Shown: positions 1-8,442, counted from the first letter of the stretch. The stretch is DNA of 34,622 nucleotides from Acidobacteriota bacterium (GCA_031292775.1 JARLGN010000623.1:1-34622), one strand, 5' to 3'. Notes: generated by a model from the sequence alone, not told the origin. A program made the numbers and translations.

Positions 1-1224
1 AACCCTGTCCCAATCATAAAATTCCGCAGCTCTTTGCCGTGCGCCTCGCCCCAAGCGCTCGCACAGGTCATAATCCTTGACGAGAAGATCCAGGGCAGCC
101 GCCGTCTCTCGCACAACTTGCTCAGGCGAGTGGGCCGGAATCTTGATGCCGCATCCTTCCACTGTGTGGAGTCCCGGCCCGCCCAAACCCAAACAAATCA
201 CCGGCCTTCCACATGCCATCGCCTCTATTACCACCAAGCCGCCCCCATCGCGCAGGCTGAGGAACATGAACACATCGCAGTCACGCATGGCGGCCAGCAA
301 TTGTTTCCGGGGCATCCACTTCTCGATACGCGCACGCCCTTCAAGGCCCAGGTCGCCGATCAGTTTTTGAAGAGGTCCGAGTTCGGGGCCATCTCCTACG
401 ATGGTAAATTCAGCGCTGGGGCACTTCCCGGCAAAGGCGCCAAAACCCCGTAGGGCCAAATCAAAGCCTTTGAGCGGAACCAACCGCCCCGCCGACAGGA
501 TGCGGAACTTATCTCCCCTCGTGTGTGGCCGGTCAGGGGCAAGCTCATCAGCGGAAATCCCGTTGACGGACAGCAGCCTCACCTTGTGACGCCACCGCGA
601 TGCAACGCCTTCGACCGCCTCATGATTGCAGGCCATGATGACCTTGGCCCGGGATTGGCCCAACAGGAAAAACGGATCATGGCGGAACATCCATTGGCCA
701 AATGACCGCACATACTCCGCAAACCGCGCGCCCAAAGCAAATTGCCTCAAGAACGGCCGGGGTATTCGATGCGCCCCGCCGCCCGGACCTCTTACGTAAG
801 GTACAGGTAAAAGGGCTCCCACGATGCTGGCCATCCAATCGTTGGTATAGGTCAGATGGTGTACGAGGTCAAACCGAATCTGGCGGTGGAGGCGGCGCGC
901 CGCAAAGTACGCAGCCCACTGCCACAAGTATGCGTAAAGATGAAGGCCGCCCATAAACCCCGAAAACGGGGTCAGCCACCGCGGCAGGCCGACGAAATGA
1001 AACTCCACACCGGGCAACGGCCCTTTGCTGAGTTCTTCCTCAATCGCCGCCCGGTTCTCATCGTAAGTGATCACCCAGAGGTCACACGACCGCCCCAACC
1101 GCCTGACGATGTTCCACGCCATAAAGTCACCGCCCCCGGGAACAGAATGACCTGGGTTCGCCAAACAGGCATAGGCGGAAATCAGGACGCGCGGGCGGTG
1201 CTGGGTTTTGACATTACTTTGCAG
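1..1224 (-). CDS. GT4-family glycosyltransferase, 3' end beyond window
   Basis: The frame reads open from about 1224 to the left edge (about 408 codons), so the C-terminus is missing. It encodes a GT-B fold, GT4-type retaining glycosyltransferase, expected to add a sugar from a nucleotide donor to the lipid-linked repeat unit at the cytoplasmic membrane. Visible motifs are an N-terminal glycine-rich acceptor loop (PGGGDFMAW), the mid-protein ILSAGRLVPLKGFD strand typical of the donor domain, IVGDGPE, and a late EAMACGRPV stretch corresponding to the E-x7-E region. The start is unclear. No ATG lies in frame near the N-terminus. A CTG at 1224 sits 5 nt after a good GGGAGG Shine-Dalgarno, a TTG at 1287 has none, and the ATGs at 1239 and 1214 are in another frame and meet an early stop. 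A small frameshift near the start is therefore possible. It follows the acyltransferase gene by about 31 nt in the same operon. Confidence 0.85.
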   Translation of the reverse strand, partial: MQSNVKTQHRPRVLISAYACLANPGHSVPGGGDFMAWNIVRRLGRSCDLWVITYDENRAAIEEELSKGPLPGVEFHFVGLPRWLTPFSGFMGGLHLYAYLWQWAAYFAARRLHRQIRFDLVHHLTYTNDWMASIVGALLPVPYVRGPGGGAHRIPRPFLRQFALGARFAEYVRSFGQWMFRHDPFFLLGQSRAKVIMACNHEAVEGVASRWRHKVRLLSVNGISADELAPDRPHTRGDKFRILSAGRLVPLKGFDLALRGFGAFAGKCPSAEFTIVGDGPELGPLQKLIGDLGLEGRARIEKWMPRKQLLAAMRDCDVFMFLSLRDGGGLVVIEAMACGRPVICLGLGGPGLHTVEGCGIKIPAHSPEQVVRETAAALDLLVKDYDLCERLGRGARQRAAEFYDWDRV

Positions 1225-1255
1225 GATTGCCTCCCTTTCATGCGGTGAGTCTGAA

Positions 1256-2329
1256 TCAACCCACTTTCTTCGCGATCGACCGCCCAACTTGAATCAGGGG
1301 ATTCTCAATAAGGTGATAAGCCATGACCGATGCGGCCCCGGTGATGGCAATAAATGCCACCACCTTCAGGGGAAGCGGGAGCCACGGCATGTAAGTGAAC
1401 ACCAAGGCCAGGCTTGGAATGTGAAGCAGGTAGATTCCATACGAGTATTTGGCCAGTTGATGTGCTAGGTACCGTAACCAGGGAGACCGGACCTCTGCAA
1501 ACAGGGGAATGGCAAGACCCAGAAGCAGGCAAGTGGCCGCGTTTACTGCCACATTTCGAGGAGTGGTGATGAGCACTCCCCTCATGAATACACACCGCGC
1601 CAGCATAAGACCGAGAATTGCCAGCGGCCATGCGAAAGACGGAAACCTCACGCGCACCTGCCCGAGCAATCGGAATGCGACCATTCCACCAATGAACATC
1701 GGTGGAAATACGGCAGCCTGAAACACCCGAGGCACATTCAAGACAGTGAAAGCAATGGCCAGAACCGTGGCGCCAAACCACATTGCCAGAGGCACTCGCG
1801 CTCGATCATACTTCCTGAGAATCAGAAAGATTGCGGGGAGAAGCAGGTACATCTGTACTTCCCAAGGCAGACTCCAGAGCGGCATCTCAATATTCGGATA
1901 GCGAATGATGTTTTGCACCAATGCCAGATTTGCTAGGATGCCGCGCCAGCCCATCTGCACTATCAGTTTGCCCGGAACGTCTGTTAGTCCCGTCGCCAGC
2001 ACCAGGATGATGCACGCCCAACAAAGAGGATAAATGCGAAAAGCTCGCCGAATGTAGAAATTTAATGTCAGGTTGTTCGACCTCGTCCGCTGCATCGACA
2101 ATAAAAGGACCAATGATGTGTGTACAAAGAAAAAAAGCACGCCGCCCACGCTAAAATTATGGACAGAAGCGGGGTACGGAAACTTGATAGAAAAACGGAA
2201 GAGATGCGAACCCGCCACGGCAAGAACGGCAAAGGCGCGCAACACGTCAAGATTCGGCAGATCCTTGGCCACGGCAAGGGTCCCGTTGGGACCTGGAATC
2301 GCCCTTTCCTCGATCAAATTCTGTTCCAT
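1256..2329 (-). CDS. Acyltransferase-3 family integral membrane protein (OafA/YrhL-like)
   Basis: A 357-aa polytopic membrane protein of the acyltransferase-3 family, whose members transfer acetyl or other acyl groups to sugars of surface polysaccharides. The N-terminal LDVLRAFAVLAVAGSH segment (about residues 28-42) carries the conserved Arg and His of the first transmembrane helix. FYIRRAFRIYPL follows, then SLPWEVQMYLLLP in place of the usual SVEEQFYLIWP, and YSYGIYLLHI and LIENPLI near the C-terminus. The variant central motif and the VGGVLFFFVHTSL segment, instead of an FFxISGFL motif, make it a divergent member. It lies between an FkbM methyltransferase and the truncated glycosyltransferase, and probably decorates the same glycan. 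The acyl group and target sugar cannot be told from sequence. Confidence 0.9.
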   Translation of the reverse strand: MEQNLIEERAIPGPNGTLAVAKDLPNLDVLRAFAVLAVAGSHLFRFSIKFPYPASVHNFSVGGVLFFFVHTSLVLLLSMQRTRSNNLTLNFYIRRAFRIYPLCWACIILVLATGLTDVPGKLIVQMGWRGILANLALVQNIIRYPNIEMPLWSLPWEVQMYLLLPAIFLILRKYDRARVPLAMWFGATVLAIAFTVLNVPRVFQAAVFPPMFIGGMVAFRLLGQVRVRFPSFAWPLAILGLMLARCVFMRGVLITTPRNVAVNAATCLLLGLAIPLFAEVRSPWLRYLAHQLAKYSYGIYLLHIPSLALVFTYMPWLPLPLKVVAFIAITGAASVMAYHLIENPLIQVGRSIAKKVG

Positions 2330-2375
2330 TGCATGGGTGTCAGCCCGTTGTGCTCACCCCAAAACCGGTGAGCAT

Positions 2376-3266
2376 TCATGCTAACGCCGCTCCTCCTTGA
2401 CTCGATCCCTGCACACTACGGTCCCGGTTGGTATTACAATCAGGCCCTTCCCTCTCGGCGATGGCGTAGAATTCGGGAATCCCCTGCCAGCGAAGTGTAT
2501 CAATCTTCGCGAATCCGCACGACGACAAGAACTCCAAAATTTCGTCATCGGTTACTCCCGGCGGAAGCAGCGTGGGATGAATTTCGGCAATAACCGCGCG
2601 GCATTTTGTGTCTGACAGAGTCAGCCGCAATCCAGTCATCACGCCCTTCTCAAATCCCTCCACGTCGATCATCACCACGTCGGGGTTGGGCAACTTCTGC
2701 TCCTCCCGGAAGCGATCACCCCGCACAACGCGGACCGACTGGCTTTTCTCTTGCCCGTTTCGGGATGTGACGAGGCTGGAAAACAGCAAATCATCTCCGG
2801 TGAATAGGCCCGCTTCACCATTGTAGTCAGCCAGGGCCACCCGGAAGGCACGGGCGTTGGTCAGACCGTTCAATTGCAAATTGTCATTAAGGTGCGCGTA
2901 CGTTTCCGCCGCCGGTTCAAACGCGAATACCTGCCCCCCCGCGCCGGTCTTGCGCGCCGCGAACACGCTACAAATGCCAATATTGCTGCCGATATCGTAA
3001 ACCACATCACCGGATCGCAAATTCTTGTCGAGAAACTGAATGACCTCGATTCGCCAATGGCCTGTGGCCGCCTTTCCGACCATGCGCAACTGCTCCGGCG
3101 TCCGAACATGAAACCGGCAATCAAATTCCCCAAGTTTCACCGGCATGATGCCATTCCGAGGGCGTGCCCAGGCATAATAGGCCTTGCGCAGCGCCGAGCG
3201 TAAGCCCAGCGCTCGTACGATGCGGATGACCAGCGGATTATAGGTCAGCTTTTTGAGAACGGTCAT
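2376..3266 (-). CDS. FkbM family SAM-dependent methyltransferase
   Basis: About 296 aa from the preferred ATG at 3266. FkbM proteins are class I SAM-dependent O-methyltransferases; in polysaccharide clusters they are thought to methylate sugar hydroxyls. The SAM-binding loop is VVYDIGSNIGICSVF, followed by VFAFEPAAETY (acidic residue at the end of strand 2) and VVMIDVEGFEKGVMTGL, the FkbM signature. The open frame extends to 3479, but that would overlap the upstream GT2 gene. The ATG at 3266 gives MTVLKKLTYNPLV, which aligns with MSGLKKFIYNPGV of the second FkbM protein at 8429-9262, so the short start is favoured. Only a weak Shine-Dalgarno precedes this ATG; a much stronger one (GGAGGAGGTGATCC) lies about 30 nt upstream without a well-placed start codon. 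Confidence 0.9.
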   Translation of the reverse strand: MTVLKKLTYNPLVIRIVRALGLRSALRKAYYAWARPRNGIMPVKLGEFDCRFHVRTPEQLRMVGKAATGHWRIEVIQFLDKNLRSGDVVYDIGSNIGICSVFAARKTGAGGQVFAFEPAAETYAHLNDNLQLNGLTNARAFRVALADYNGEAGLFTGDDLLFSSLVTSRNGQEKSQSVRVVRGDRFREEQKLPNPDVVMIDVEGFEKGVMTGLRLTLSDTKCRAVIAEIHPTLLPPGVTDDEILEFLSSCGFAKIDTLRWQGIPEFYAIAEREGPDCNTNRDRSVQGSSQGGAALA

Positions 3267-3420
3267 GCGAACCTGAGGCCGTCCAGCTAATCTGGGGATC
3301 ACCTCCTCCCCCAAATTGCGGGCTTGACCTGGCGCCATCCTTCTTTGCTCATCTCCGTCAACCGCCACCGAGGTGAGGGCGATTCCAGCCCCCGGCAGAA
3401 GCAGAGCCGGATCATCGATC

Positions 3421-4350
3421 TTATTCCGTGGCAGAACTGATGGTAAAGTCTCCCTTCGGGAGTCGTCCCAGCAGCCCATCCCGAACTCCTTTTAACTCCC
3501 CCGCAACACACGCCCACTGACCACCGGCCGCGATTTTAGCGATCCGCCACGCTGTGCGCAGGGGAACAAGCAGGACGCAACAGACGAGCTGGACGAAATT
3601 CGCGTGGCGCCGCACGGTCCAGAGATGATTGCGGGTTATCAAATATCGAACTCTTGCGGGCTGCCTGTTCTGCGTGTGGGAAACAGCATGCCAGAGCTTC
3701 GCGGTCGGGCAGAGGATGAGAGAAAAACCTGCGCCTCGGCAACGCAGCGACCAATCGATGTCCTCCACGTACGCAAAATATTCCGGGTCAAATCCCCCGA
3801 CCTTTCGGGCAATCTCCCTCGGCATGAGGATGCAGCAGCCAGACGCGTATTCCGCCTCCCCGCAAGAGTCGAAACTACCATCATCGACCCGATTGTACGC
3901 GATATTAGAGAAGATCCCTGTCCAAAGACTCACGCGCCCGACGGTAAACCACAGCCGCGTAGGATCGCTTTCCCAATAGATCTTGGGAATTACTGCCGCG
4001 CGGCCACCGTGCTCCGTGGCGCACGCAATCATATTTGAAATCATGGCAGGATCGACGCGCGTATCGTTATTCAGCATGAGGATGTAATCTGCGCCGCGGT
4101 CCAGCCCCCATTTGGCTCCCTGGTTCGACGCTGCGGCAAATCCCAGATTACTCGCGTTCCTGAGAATCTCAACATCGGGGAATGCTCCGGCGATCGCTTC
4201 GATTGATCCGTCCGTAGAGCCGTTGTCAACCACCAGGCATTGAATATCGACGCAGTCGGATTGTCGCAGACTCTCAAGGCAACGGCGGGTCACATCTCCG
4301 CCGTTCCAATTCAAGATGACCACTACAATTTTTTTCATGGCTTTACTCAT
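3421..4350 (-). CDS. GT2-family glycosyltransferase (rhamnosyltransferase-like)
   Basis: About 309 aa from ATG 4350. An inverting GT-A fold glycosyltransferase. The N-terminus has VVVILNWNGGD, then CLVVDNGSTDGS (nucleotide-binding Asp), NLGFAAASNQGAK, and LMLNNDTRVDP with a DxD-like metal site. FDPEYFAYVEDIDWSLR holds the acceptor-side ED/E motif typical of WbbL-like rhamnosyltransferases. Since the cluster makes dTDP-rhamnose, rhamnose transfer is a reasonable but unproven guess. The frame could start at a TTG at 4416, but ATG 4350 is preceded by a GGGTG Shine-Dalgarno and directly starts the domain. It follows the GT4 gene closely in the operon, with a gap of about 62 nt. Confidence 0.9.
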   Translation of the reverse strand: MSKAMKKIVVVILNWNGGDVTRRCLESLRQSDCVDIQCLVVDNGSTDGSIEAIAGAFPDVEILRNASNLGFAAASNQGAKWGLDRGADYILMLNNDTRVDPAMISNMIACATEHGGRAAVIPKIYWESDPTRLWFTVGRVSLWTGIFSNIAYNRVDDGSFDSCGEAEYASGCCILMPREIARKVGGFDPEYFAYVEDIDWSLRCRGAGFSLILCPTAKLWHAVSHTQNRQPARVRYLITRNHLWTVRRHANFVQLVCCVLLVPLRTAWRIAKIAAGGQWACVAGELKGVRDGLLGRLPKGDFTISSATE

Positions 4351-4412
4351 TTGGGCGGTGCACCCTGCCCGGCACGCCGAATGGACCGGAAAGCCATACG
4401 AAGGCGCGGGAA

Positions 4413-5636
4413 TCAAGCATTTCTTGTTCTTTTCTCCACGAGTGCGAGCAGTTTGGGTTCAACGTCGTCCACGATTTTCTTCCATGTGTATTTCTCTTCG
4501 ATCCGCCGCCGCGCCGCGCCGGCCATCTGGGCTCGCTTCCTGGGATCGCGAAGCAAATTAATCACCTGGTCACCAAAATCCGTTTCGGAATCGGCTATCA
4601 AGACTTGCTCTCCATCTACGACGTCAATTCCCTGACACCCAATGGGGGTGGCAACGACGGGAACCCCGCTGGCCATTGCCTCCAACACCTTGAGTTTGGT
4701 GCCTTCCCCGAACCGGTACGGCGCCACAGCCACGGCTGCGCGTGCATAGTACGGCCGAGTGTCCTCCACGGTTCCGGTCACATGAATACCTGGGACCTTT
4801 TCCAAGTCCCGGATTTCCTGGTTGGGATTGCTGCCCACAATCCAAAATTCCGCGTCAGGAATTTCCTTTCGAACCGCGGGAAAAACTGTTTGGGCAAACC
4901 ACAACGCCGCCAGTCGATTCCGAAAAACGCCCAATCCTCCACATAGAATTATGGTGTTTGAATCTTTCTGCGCCGTCAGCAGGGACGTGTAAGAATCCGC
5001 ATCGATCCCATTGGGAACGGTCCATAGGCCCACATTGGCCGGAATAAAGCTCCGCGCAAATTCTGTCTCCCGGTCGGAAGCGCAGAGAATGGCAGCGATC
5101 CGCGAGACCAATCTTTTTTGGAACCAAGCAACTTTGAGCACGTTGAGAAGACCAAAGACCCGCATCGCCACATTGCCGCGGCGCATGTATTGGCGCCACA
5201 AAAGGCCTTCCGACTCATGTTCGTCAAACACCACGGGAGTGCTTTTCGCCACTTTGCTGGGGACAGAATCCGCAAGAAAGGCAAAGTTAGCCAGAATCAG
5301 ATCAAAATGCTGATCGGCGAGAATCTCTCGAATAACACGCCGAATCTCATTGCTACCAAACTTCGAGTTGGTATAGGGATATGGCGAAAACAGGGCCCGC
5401 AGACCTGATAACAGAGCGTTTGACCGCTGTGAACTGGCGGGCGGGCGGTAGTACGCCACATGTTTGCAAAGTACCGCTACAGGATTATCAGGTGAAGGAG
5501 TTGGACCTGAGTTGCCTGCCAGCAGATAGATTTCGTGCCCACGACTCGATAGTTCCTTCAGAATCCCAAATATTCGAATCATGTTGCCACCATAAAGTGG
5601 CCAGGGGAAAAAGGGTGAAAGTACAAGAATCCTCAT
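4413..5636 (-). CDS. GT4-family glycosyltransferase
   Basis: 407 aa, GT-B fold. The N-terminal strand MRILVLSPFFPWPLYGGN (residues 1-18) contains the glycine-rich acceptor loop. The C-terminal donor domain shows TIILCGGLGVFRNR, FWIVGSNP, IHVTGTVEDTRPYYA and GEGTKLKVLEAMASGVPVV, which includes the family's conserved glutamate, followed by ATPIGCQGIDV. This is the architecture of glycosyltransferases that extend undecaprenyl-linked oligosaccharides on the cytoplasmic face. The ATG at 5636 has a GGCGGAG Shine-Dalgarno about 5 nt away. Immediately upstream lies a broken copy of the 5' end of a related gene (5646-5796). Donor and linkage are unknown. Confidence 0.9.
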   Translation of the reverse strand: MRILVLSPFFPWPLYGGNMIRIFGILKELSSRGHEIYLLAGNSGPTPSPDNPVAVLCKHVAYYRPPASSQRSNALLSGLRALFSPYPYTNSKFGSNEIRRVIREILADQHFDLILANFAFLADSVPSKVAKSTPVVFDEHESEGLLWRQYMRRGNVAMRVFGLLNVLKVAWFQKRLVSRIAAILCASDRETEFARSFIPANVGLWTVPNGIDADSYTSLLTAQKDSNTIILCGGLGVFRNRLAALWFAQTVFPAVRKEIPDAEFWIVGSNPNQEIRDLEKVPGIHVTGTVEDTRPYYARAAVAVAPYRFGEGTKLKVLEAMASGVPVVATPIGCQGIDVVDGEQVLIADSETDFGDQVINLLRDPRKRAQMAGAARRRIEEKYTWKKIVDDVEPKLLALVEKRTRNA

Positions 5637-5645
5637 TAACTCCGC

Positions 5646-5796
5646 CTAGTGCTCAGGTTTCCAAATCCCAACGCCGGCCAACCGGACAATCTCATGCCCG
5701 CATCTCGCAAGCTCGCGCAGGATGCCATCTATCCGAACCACATTCCCGCACGAAAGCGGCCAGGTGAAGAAGCGGTGAAAGTACAAAGATCCTCAT
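5646..5796 (-). pseudogene. Frameshifted 5'-end relic of a GT4 glycosyltransferase gene
   Basis: This 151-nt stretch begins ATG-AGG and reads MRIFVLSPLL. After one extra base it continues in a second frame as FTWPLSCGNVVRIDGILREL and then CGHEIVRLAG, ending at a TAG at 5646-5648. It matches the first 41 or so residues of the next gene (MRILVLSPFF / PWPLYGGNMIRIFGILKEL / RGHEIYLLAG) at roughly 30 of 41 positions once the shift is allowed for. The rest of the gene is absent, and the intact relative starts only about 10 nt further downstream in the transcript. The moderate identity suggests an old allele or paralogue rather than a fresh duplication. Confidence 0.75.
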
Positions 5797-5843
5797 CATC
5801 CTGGCTACTACCCAGGCCGGAACCTCAGCGCGGATGGACGGCT

Positions 5844-7019
5844 TCACGCTTCGGTTCCCTCCTTCAGAAAATCTTTGACCGCCTGGTGTATCTGGGCCTG
5901 GAAGGATGCCGGAGAAAATCGATTGGCGCTCTGCCGCAGATGTTGGCACAGGTTCTCCTGCTCAGCATTACTTCTCAGAACGGCATCAATCTTATCCACC
6001 GCGTCGGCGTCGTCCTGGAAAACCAGCGCAGGGTGATTGACGATCTCCACCTGCCCTCCTCCCTTGGGCACAAACACGATACACCCGGCGTTCACCATCT
6101 CGCCCACGGCAATTCCAAAGGGTTCATTCTCCCGGCCATGAATCCCATACCGATGGCTGGCCAATAATTTCTTTTTTCCATCGCCTATTGCCCAGCCTTC
6201 CAGGAATACCCAGTCGCGGTTTTGATCGGCGAGACTTTTCACCATCGTCCCATAGGGAGAATCGTCGAGCCCTCCGAGGATGTGCAAGTGGATGTTGTGC
6301 CCTCTTTGCCGGACTCGGGAGAGTATTTCGATAATAGCATCCACCCTCTTTTCGGGGGAGATTCGCCCCAGGCATATAAACCCATTTTCGCGTTCGGAAA
6401 ATGGGACTTGCGGAAAATCATCTTCTACCGGCGGATACAGGGTTTGTGACTCCACCCCGAATTTCTGCCGCATGAGGTTTGCCGACCAGTCGGAATTGGC
6501 CAGTGTCAGGTTCCGTTTCCAACCATCGGCGCTGGCCCCGGAAACCATTGCACATAGGGTCAGGTAGACCCTGCGAATGGGTGACCGACCATACCACCAG
6601 CGGTTCCAACTGCGGACGCCGGGATGAAGGGAAAATCGCCATTCTTCCACAAAGGCAAAATCGGCAATCATTTGGATCCCGCGCCGGCCAAAGTCCATGG
6701 GACCATAACAACTGATCAGGACATCGAATTCCGAAGCGACGCGCCGAACATAACGCTGGAAGAAGCTCCCTTTCAAACCGACAAACTTCGCTGTGCTCCG
6801 CAACCCCATCGGCAGTGGCGCATATTGAATGGAGAAGTCATCCGTAACGAGACTCGTCCCATAATAGGTGTTCAGCCGGGCAAGGTCGATTTTTCCCGTG
6901 GTGATCAGGGTAACATCGTAGTCCTTTTTTAGAGCCTCCAGGGTCCACAGGACTGGCGACTCCGATCCTCCCAAGCCCATTCCGGGGTGCACCACGGCGA
7001 CCCGTGCTTTTTGCGACAT
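5844..7019 (-). CDS. GT4-family glycosyltransferase
   Basis: 391 aa, GT-B fold. VAVVHPGMGLGGSE (about residues 7-20) is the acceptor-side glycine loop. ENGFICLGRISPEKRVDAII begins the donor domain, followed by HILGGLDDS, VFLEGWAIGD, and a C-terminal glutamate-containing segment (ENEPFGIAVGEMVNAGCIV) that matches the E-x7-E region. The ATG at 7019 is preceded by GGAGGAAGGG. It sits between the acyltransferase gene and the frameshifted relic. A second, broken copy of its own first 55 or so codons is present upstream at 8278-8442. Probably a repeat-unit glycosyltransferase; donor unknown. Confidence 0.88.
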   Translation of the reverse strand: MSQKARVAVVHPGMGLGGSESPVLWTLEALKKDYDVTLITTGKIDLARLNTYYGTSLVTDDFSIQYAPLPMGLRSTAKFVGLKGSFFQRYVRRVASEFDVLISCYGPMDFGRRGIQMIADFAFVEEWRFSLHPGVRSWNRWWYGRSPIRRVYLTLCAMVSGASADGWKRNLTLANSDWSANLMRQKFGVESQTLYPPVEDDFPQVPFSERENGFICLGRISPEKRVDAIIEILSRVRQRGHNIHLHILGGLDDSPYGTMVKSLADQNRDWVFLEGWAIGDGKKKLLASHRYGIHGRENEPFGIAVGEMVNAGCIVFVPKGGGQVEIVNHPALVFQDDADAVDKIDAVLRSNAEQENLCQHLRQSANRFSPASFQAQIHQAVKDFLKEGTEA

Positions 7020-7144
7020 TCTCTTATTGCCCTTCCTCCAACTATTACGGGTTCTCTGGAAAGTCCCTTCTCAGGCATTCTGCCAGCACGTGTATGCCGC
7101 TATCTAGATCTGGCCGGATCAGTCCTGAGAAAACGAGCGCTTCT

Positions 7145-8224
7145 CTAGGCGTCAATGGCTTTTACGCCGAGATCTTTATGGCCCAGGCTCGGTGGGGGCG
7201 CGAGCCTATACCCCAATCTTATCATTGGCTTTTCGATAAAGTAGAAACTAAGAGCAGCCACGCCGAAAAGAGCCAGCAATTGCATGGAGGACCAGGGGAG
7301 GAACCTTTCGAACGTGAACAATTGCTGCCAAATATAGAGGCTGTAAGAAAGCCTCCCAATCCAACGAAGTACAGAGAATTCCAACAGGCGCCCAAGCCAG
7401 GTATGCGGATTCAACATCGTCGCGACAATAAGAAATGGCATAAGCATGGACTGAATCGATCTGCCACTTGGGGTATAAGTACGACCGCCCGTGACCAAAA
7501 TAATCACAACAATTACGGCAACAGCCCCCACAGTAAGATATTTCGCGAGCCACTTGGTCAGTTTTGGGGATTCGAGCGCGAGGGCGAAAAGGCATCCAAG
7601 CAGGAGACCATCAAAACAGACTTCTGCGCGCTCCCACTCTCCCTGCCCGAGCGTGGCGCCCCCAATATGATGGAAAGCAATCAAGCGCCAAACCCATATC
7701 CCAAGGATAAGAATCGACGCGGTATACCTCGCACGATATAAACCGAAAAGCACTAAAAGGGCCGGCCAGATCAGGTAAAACTGCTCCTCGACTGATAGGG
7801 TCCAATAATGAACATCGATAACGGTGCCCCCCGCCGGCATATAGTTCCGGAAAAAACAAAGAGCGGAAAGCCAATATTTCAAACTGAATGGCAAAACACC
7901 TGCCAGACCCAAAAAGGCAACGATGAGCAGGTAAGTGGTTGCGGGAGGCAGAATCCGGCAAACTCTCCGCACATAAAAGCGCTTCAGACTAATTCGCCCT
8001 GAGCAATTCGATTCCTCAATCAAGCGTGAGGTGATCAGAAATCCACTGATGGCGAAAAAGAGTTGGACGCCTTTTACACCACTTCCGGTTAGGACCCAAT
8101 AAACCCAATGAGGCATCTGCTTGATTACGCTCGCCGAATAAGCGAAATGGGAAAAAATCACCGCCAGGACCGCGAAAGCCCGCCAGCCATCGAGCGTAGG
8201 AAGATACCCTACTGGTTTCGCCAT
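7145..8224 (-). CDS. Acyltransferase-3 family integral membrane protein
   Basis: 359 aa with many hydrophobic helices and all the landmarks of the family: LDGWRAFAVLAVIFSH (residues 11-26, catalytic-type His26), VQLFFAISGFLITSRLIEE, FYVRRVCRILPP, YWTLSVEEQFYLIWP, RLSYSLYIWQQ and FYFIEKPMIRLGYR. Expected to O-acylate a sugar of the polysaccharide across or within the cytoplasmic membrane. The ATG at 8224 has an AGGGAG Shine-Dalgarno 6-7 nt upstream. The gene lies between a truncated relic of a glycosyltransferase (8278-8442) and an intact relative of that same glycosyltransferase (5844-7019). This suggests it came in as a replacement or insertion. Confidence 0.93.
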   Translation of the reverse strand: MAKPVGYLPTLDGWRAFAVLAVIFSHFAYSASVIKQMPHWVYWVLTGSGVKGVQLFFAISGFLITSRLIEESNCSGRISLKRFYVRRVCRILPPATTYLLIVAFLGLAGVLPFSLKYWLSALCFFRNYMPAGGTVIDVHYWTLSVEEQFYLIWPALLVLFGLYRARYTASILILGIWVWRLIAFHHIGGATLGQGEWERAEVCFDGLLLGCLFALALESPKLTKWLAKYLTVGAVAVIVVIILVTGGRTYTPSGRSIQSMLMPFLIVATMLNPHTWLGRLLEFSVLRWIGRLSYSLYIWQQLFTFERFLPWSSMQLLALFGVAALSFYFIEKPMIRLGYRLAPPPSLGHKDLGVKAIDA

Positions 8225-8277
8225 CGATTTCTCCCTTTAGTCCCTATTTGCGACAGAGGTAGCGAGCCCAGATCTGC

Positions 8278-8442
8278 ATTTGTTCCATAGCAGGCATTCA
8301 GCCGGGCCAAGTCTACTTTGCCCATGGTGATGAGGGTAACGTCCTAGTCCTTTTTCACCGCCTCGATCGTCCACAGGACAAGCAACTTCGAGCCCCCCAA
8401 GCCCATTCCGAGGTGCATGACGGCTATCTTACGCGGCCGCAT
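8278..8442 (-). pseudogene. 5'-end relic of a GT4 glycosyltransferase gene with in-frame stop
   Basis: Starting at an ATG (8440-8442) that overlaps the end of the FkbM gene, the frame reads MRPRKIAVMHLGMGLGGSK, then LLVLWTIEAVKKD, a TAG stop (8344-8346), then DVTLITMGKVDLARLNACYG. It aligns without gaps to residues 6-56 of the intact glycosyltransferase at 5844-7019 (RVAVVHPGMGLGGSE ... VLWTLEALKKDYDVTLITTG ... DLARLNTYYGT), about 36 of 51 positions identical. The TAG replaces a Tyr codon. Similarity ends near 8278 and the acyltransferase gene begins at 8224, so the remaining roughly 330 codons were lost. Confidence 0.85.

Noticed and set aside
3267-3479. N-terminal 71-residue extension of the first FkbM protein
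   Set aside because: Much of it overlaps the end of the GT2 gene, it has no similarity to the FkbM paralogues, and the paralogous N-terminus aligns with ATG 3266.
7045-7155. 36-codon minus-strand ORF between acyltransferase and glycosyltransferase genes
   Set aside because: Protein-like composition, but no ribosome site and no assignable family. Mentioned only as a possible third relic.
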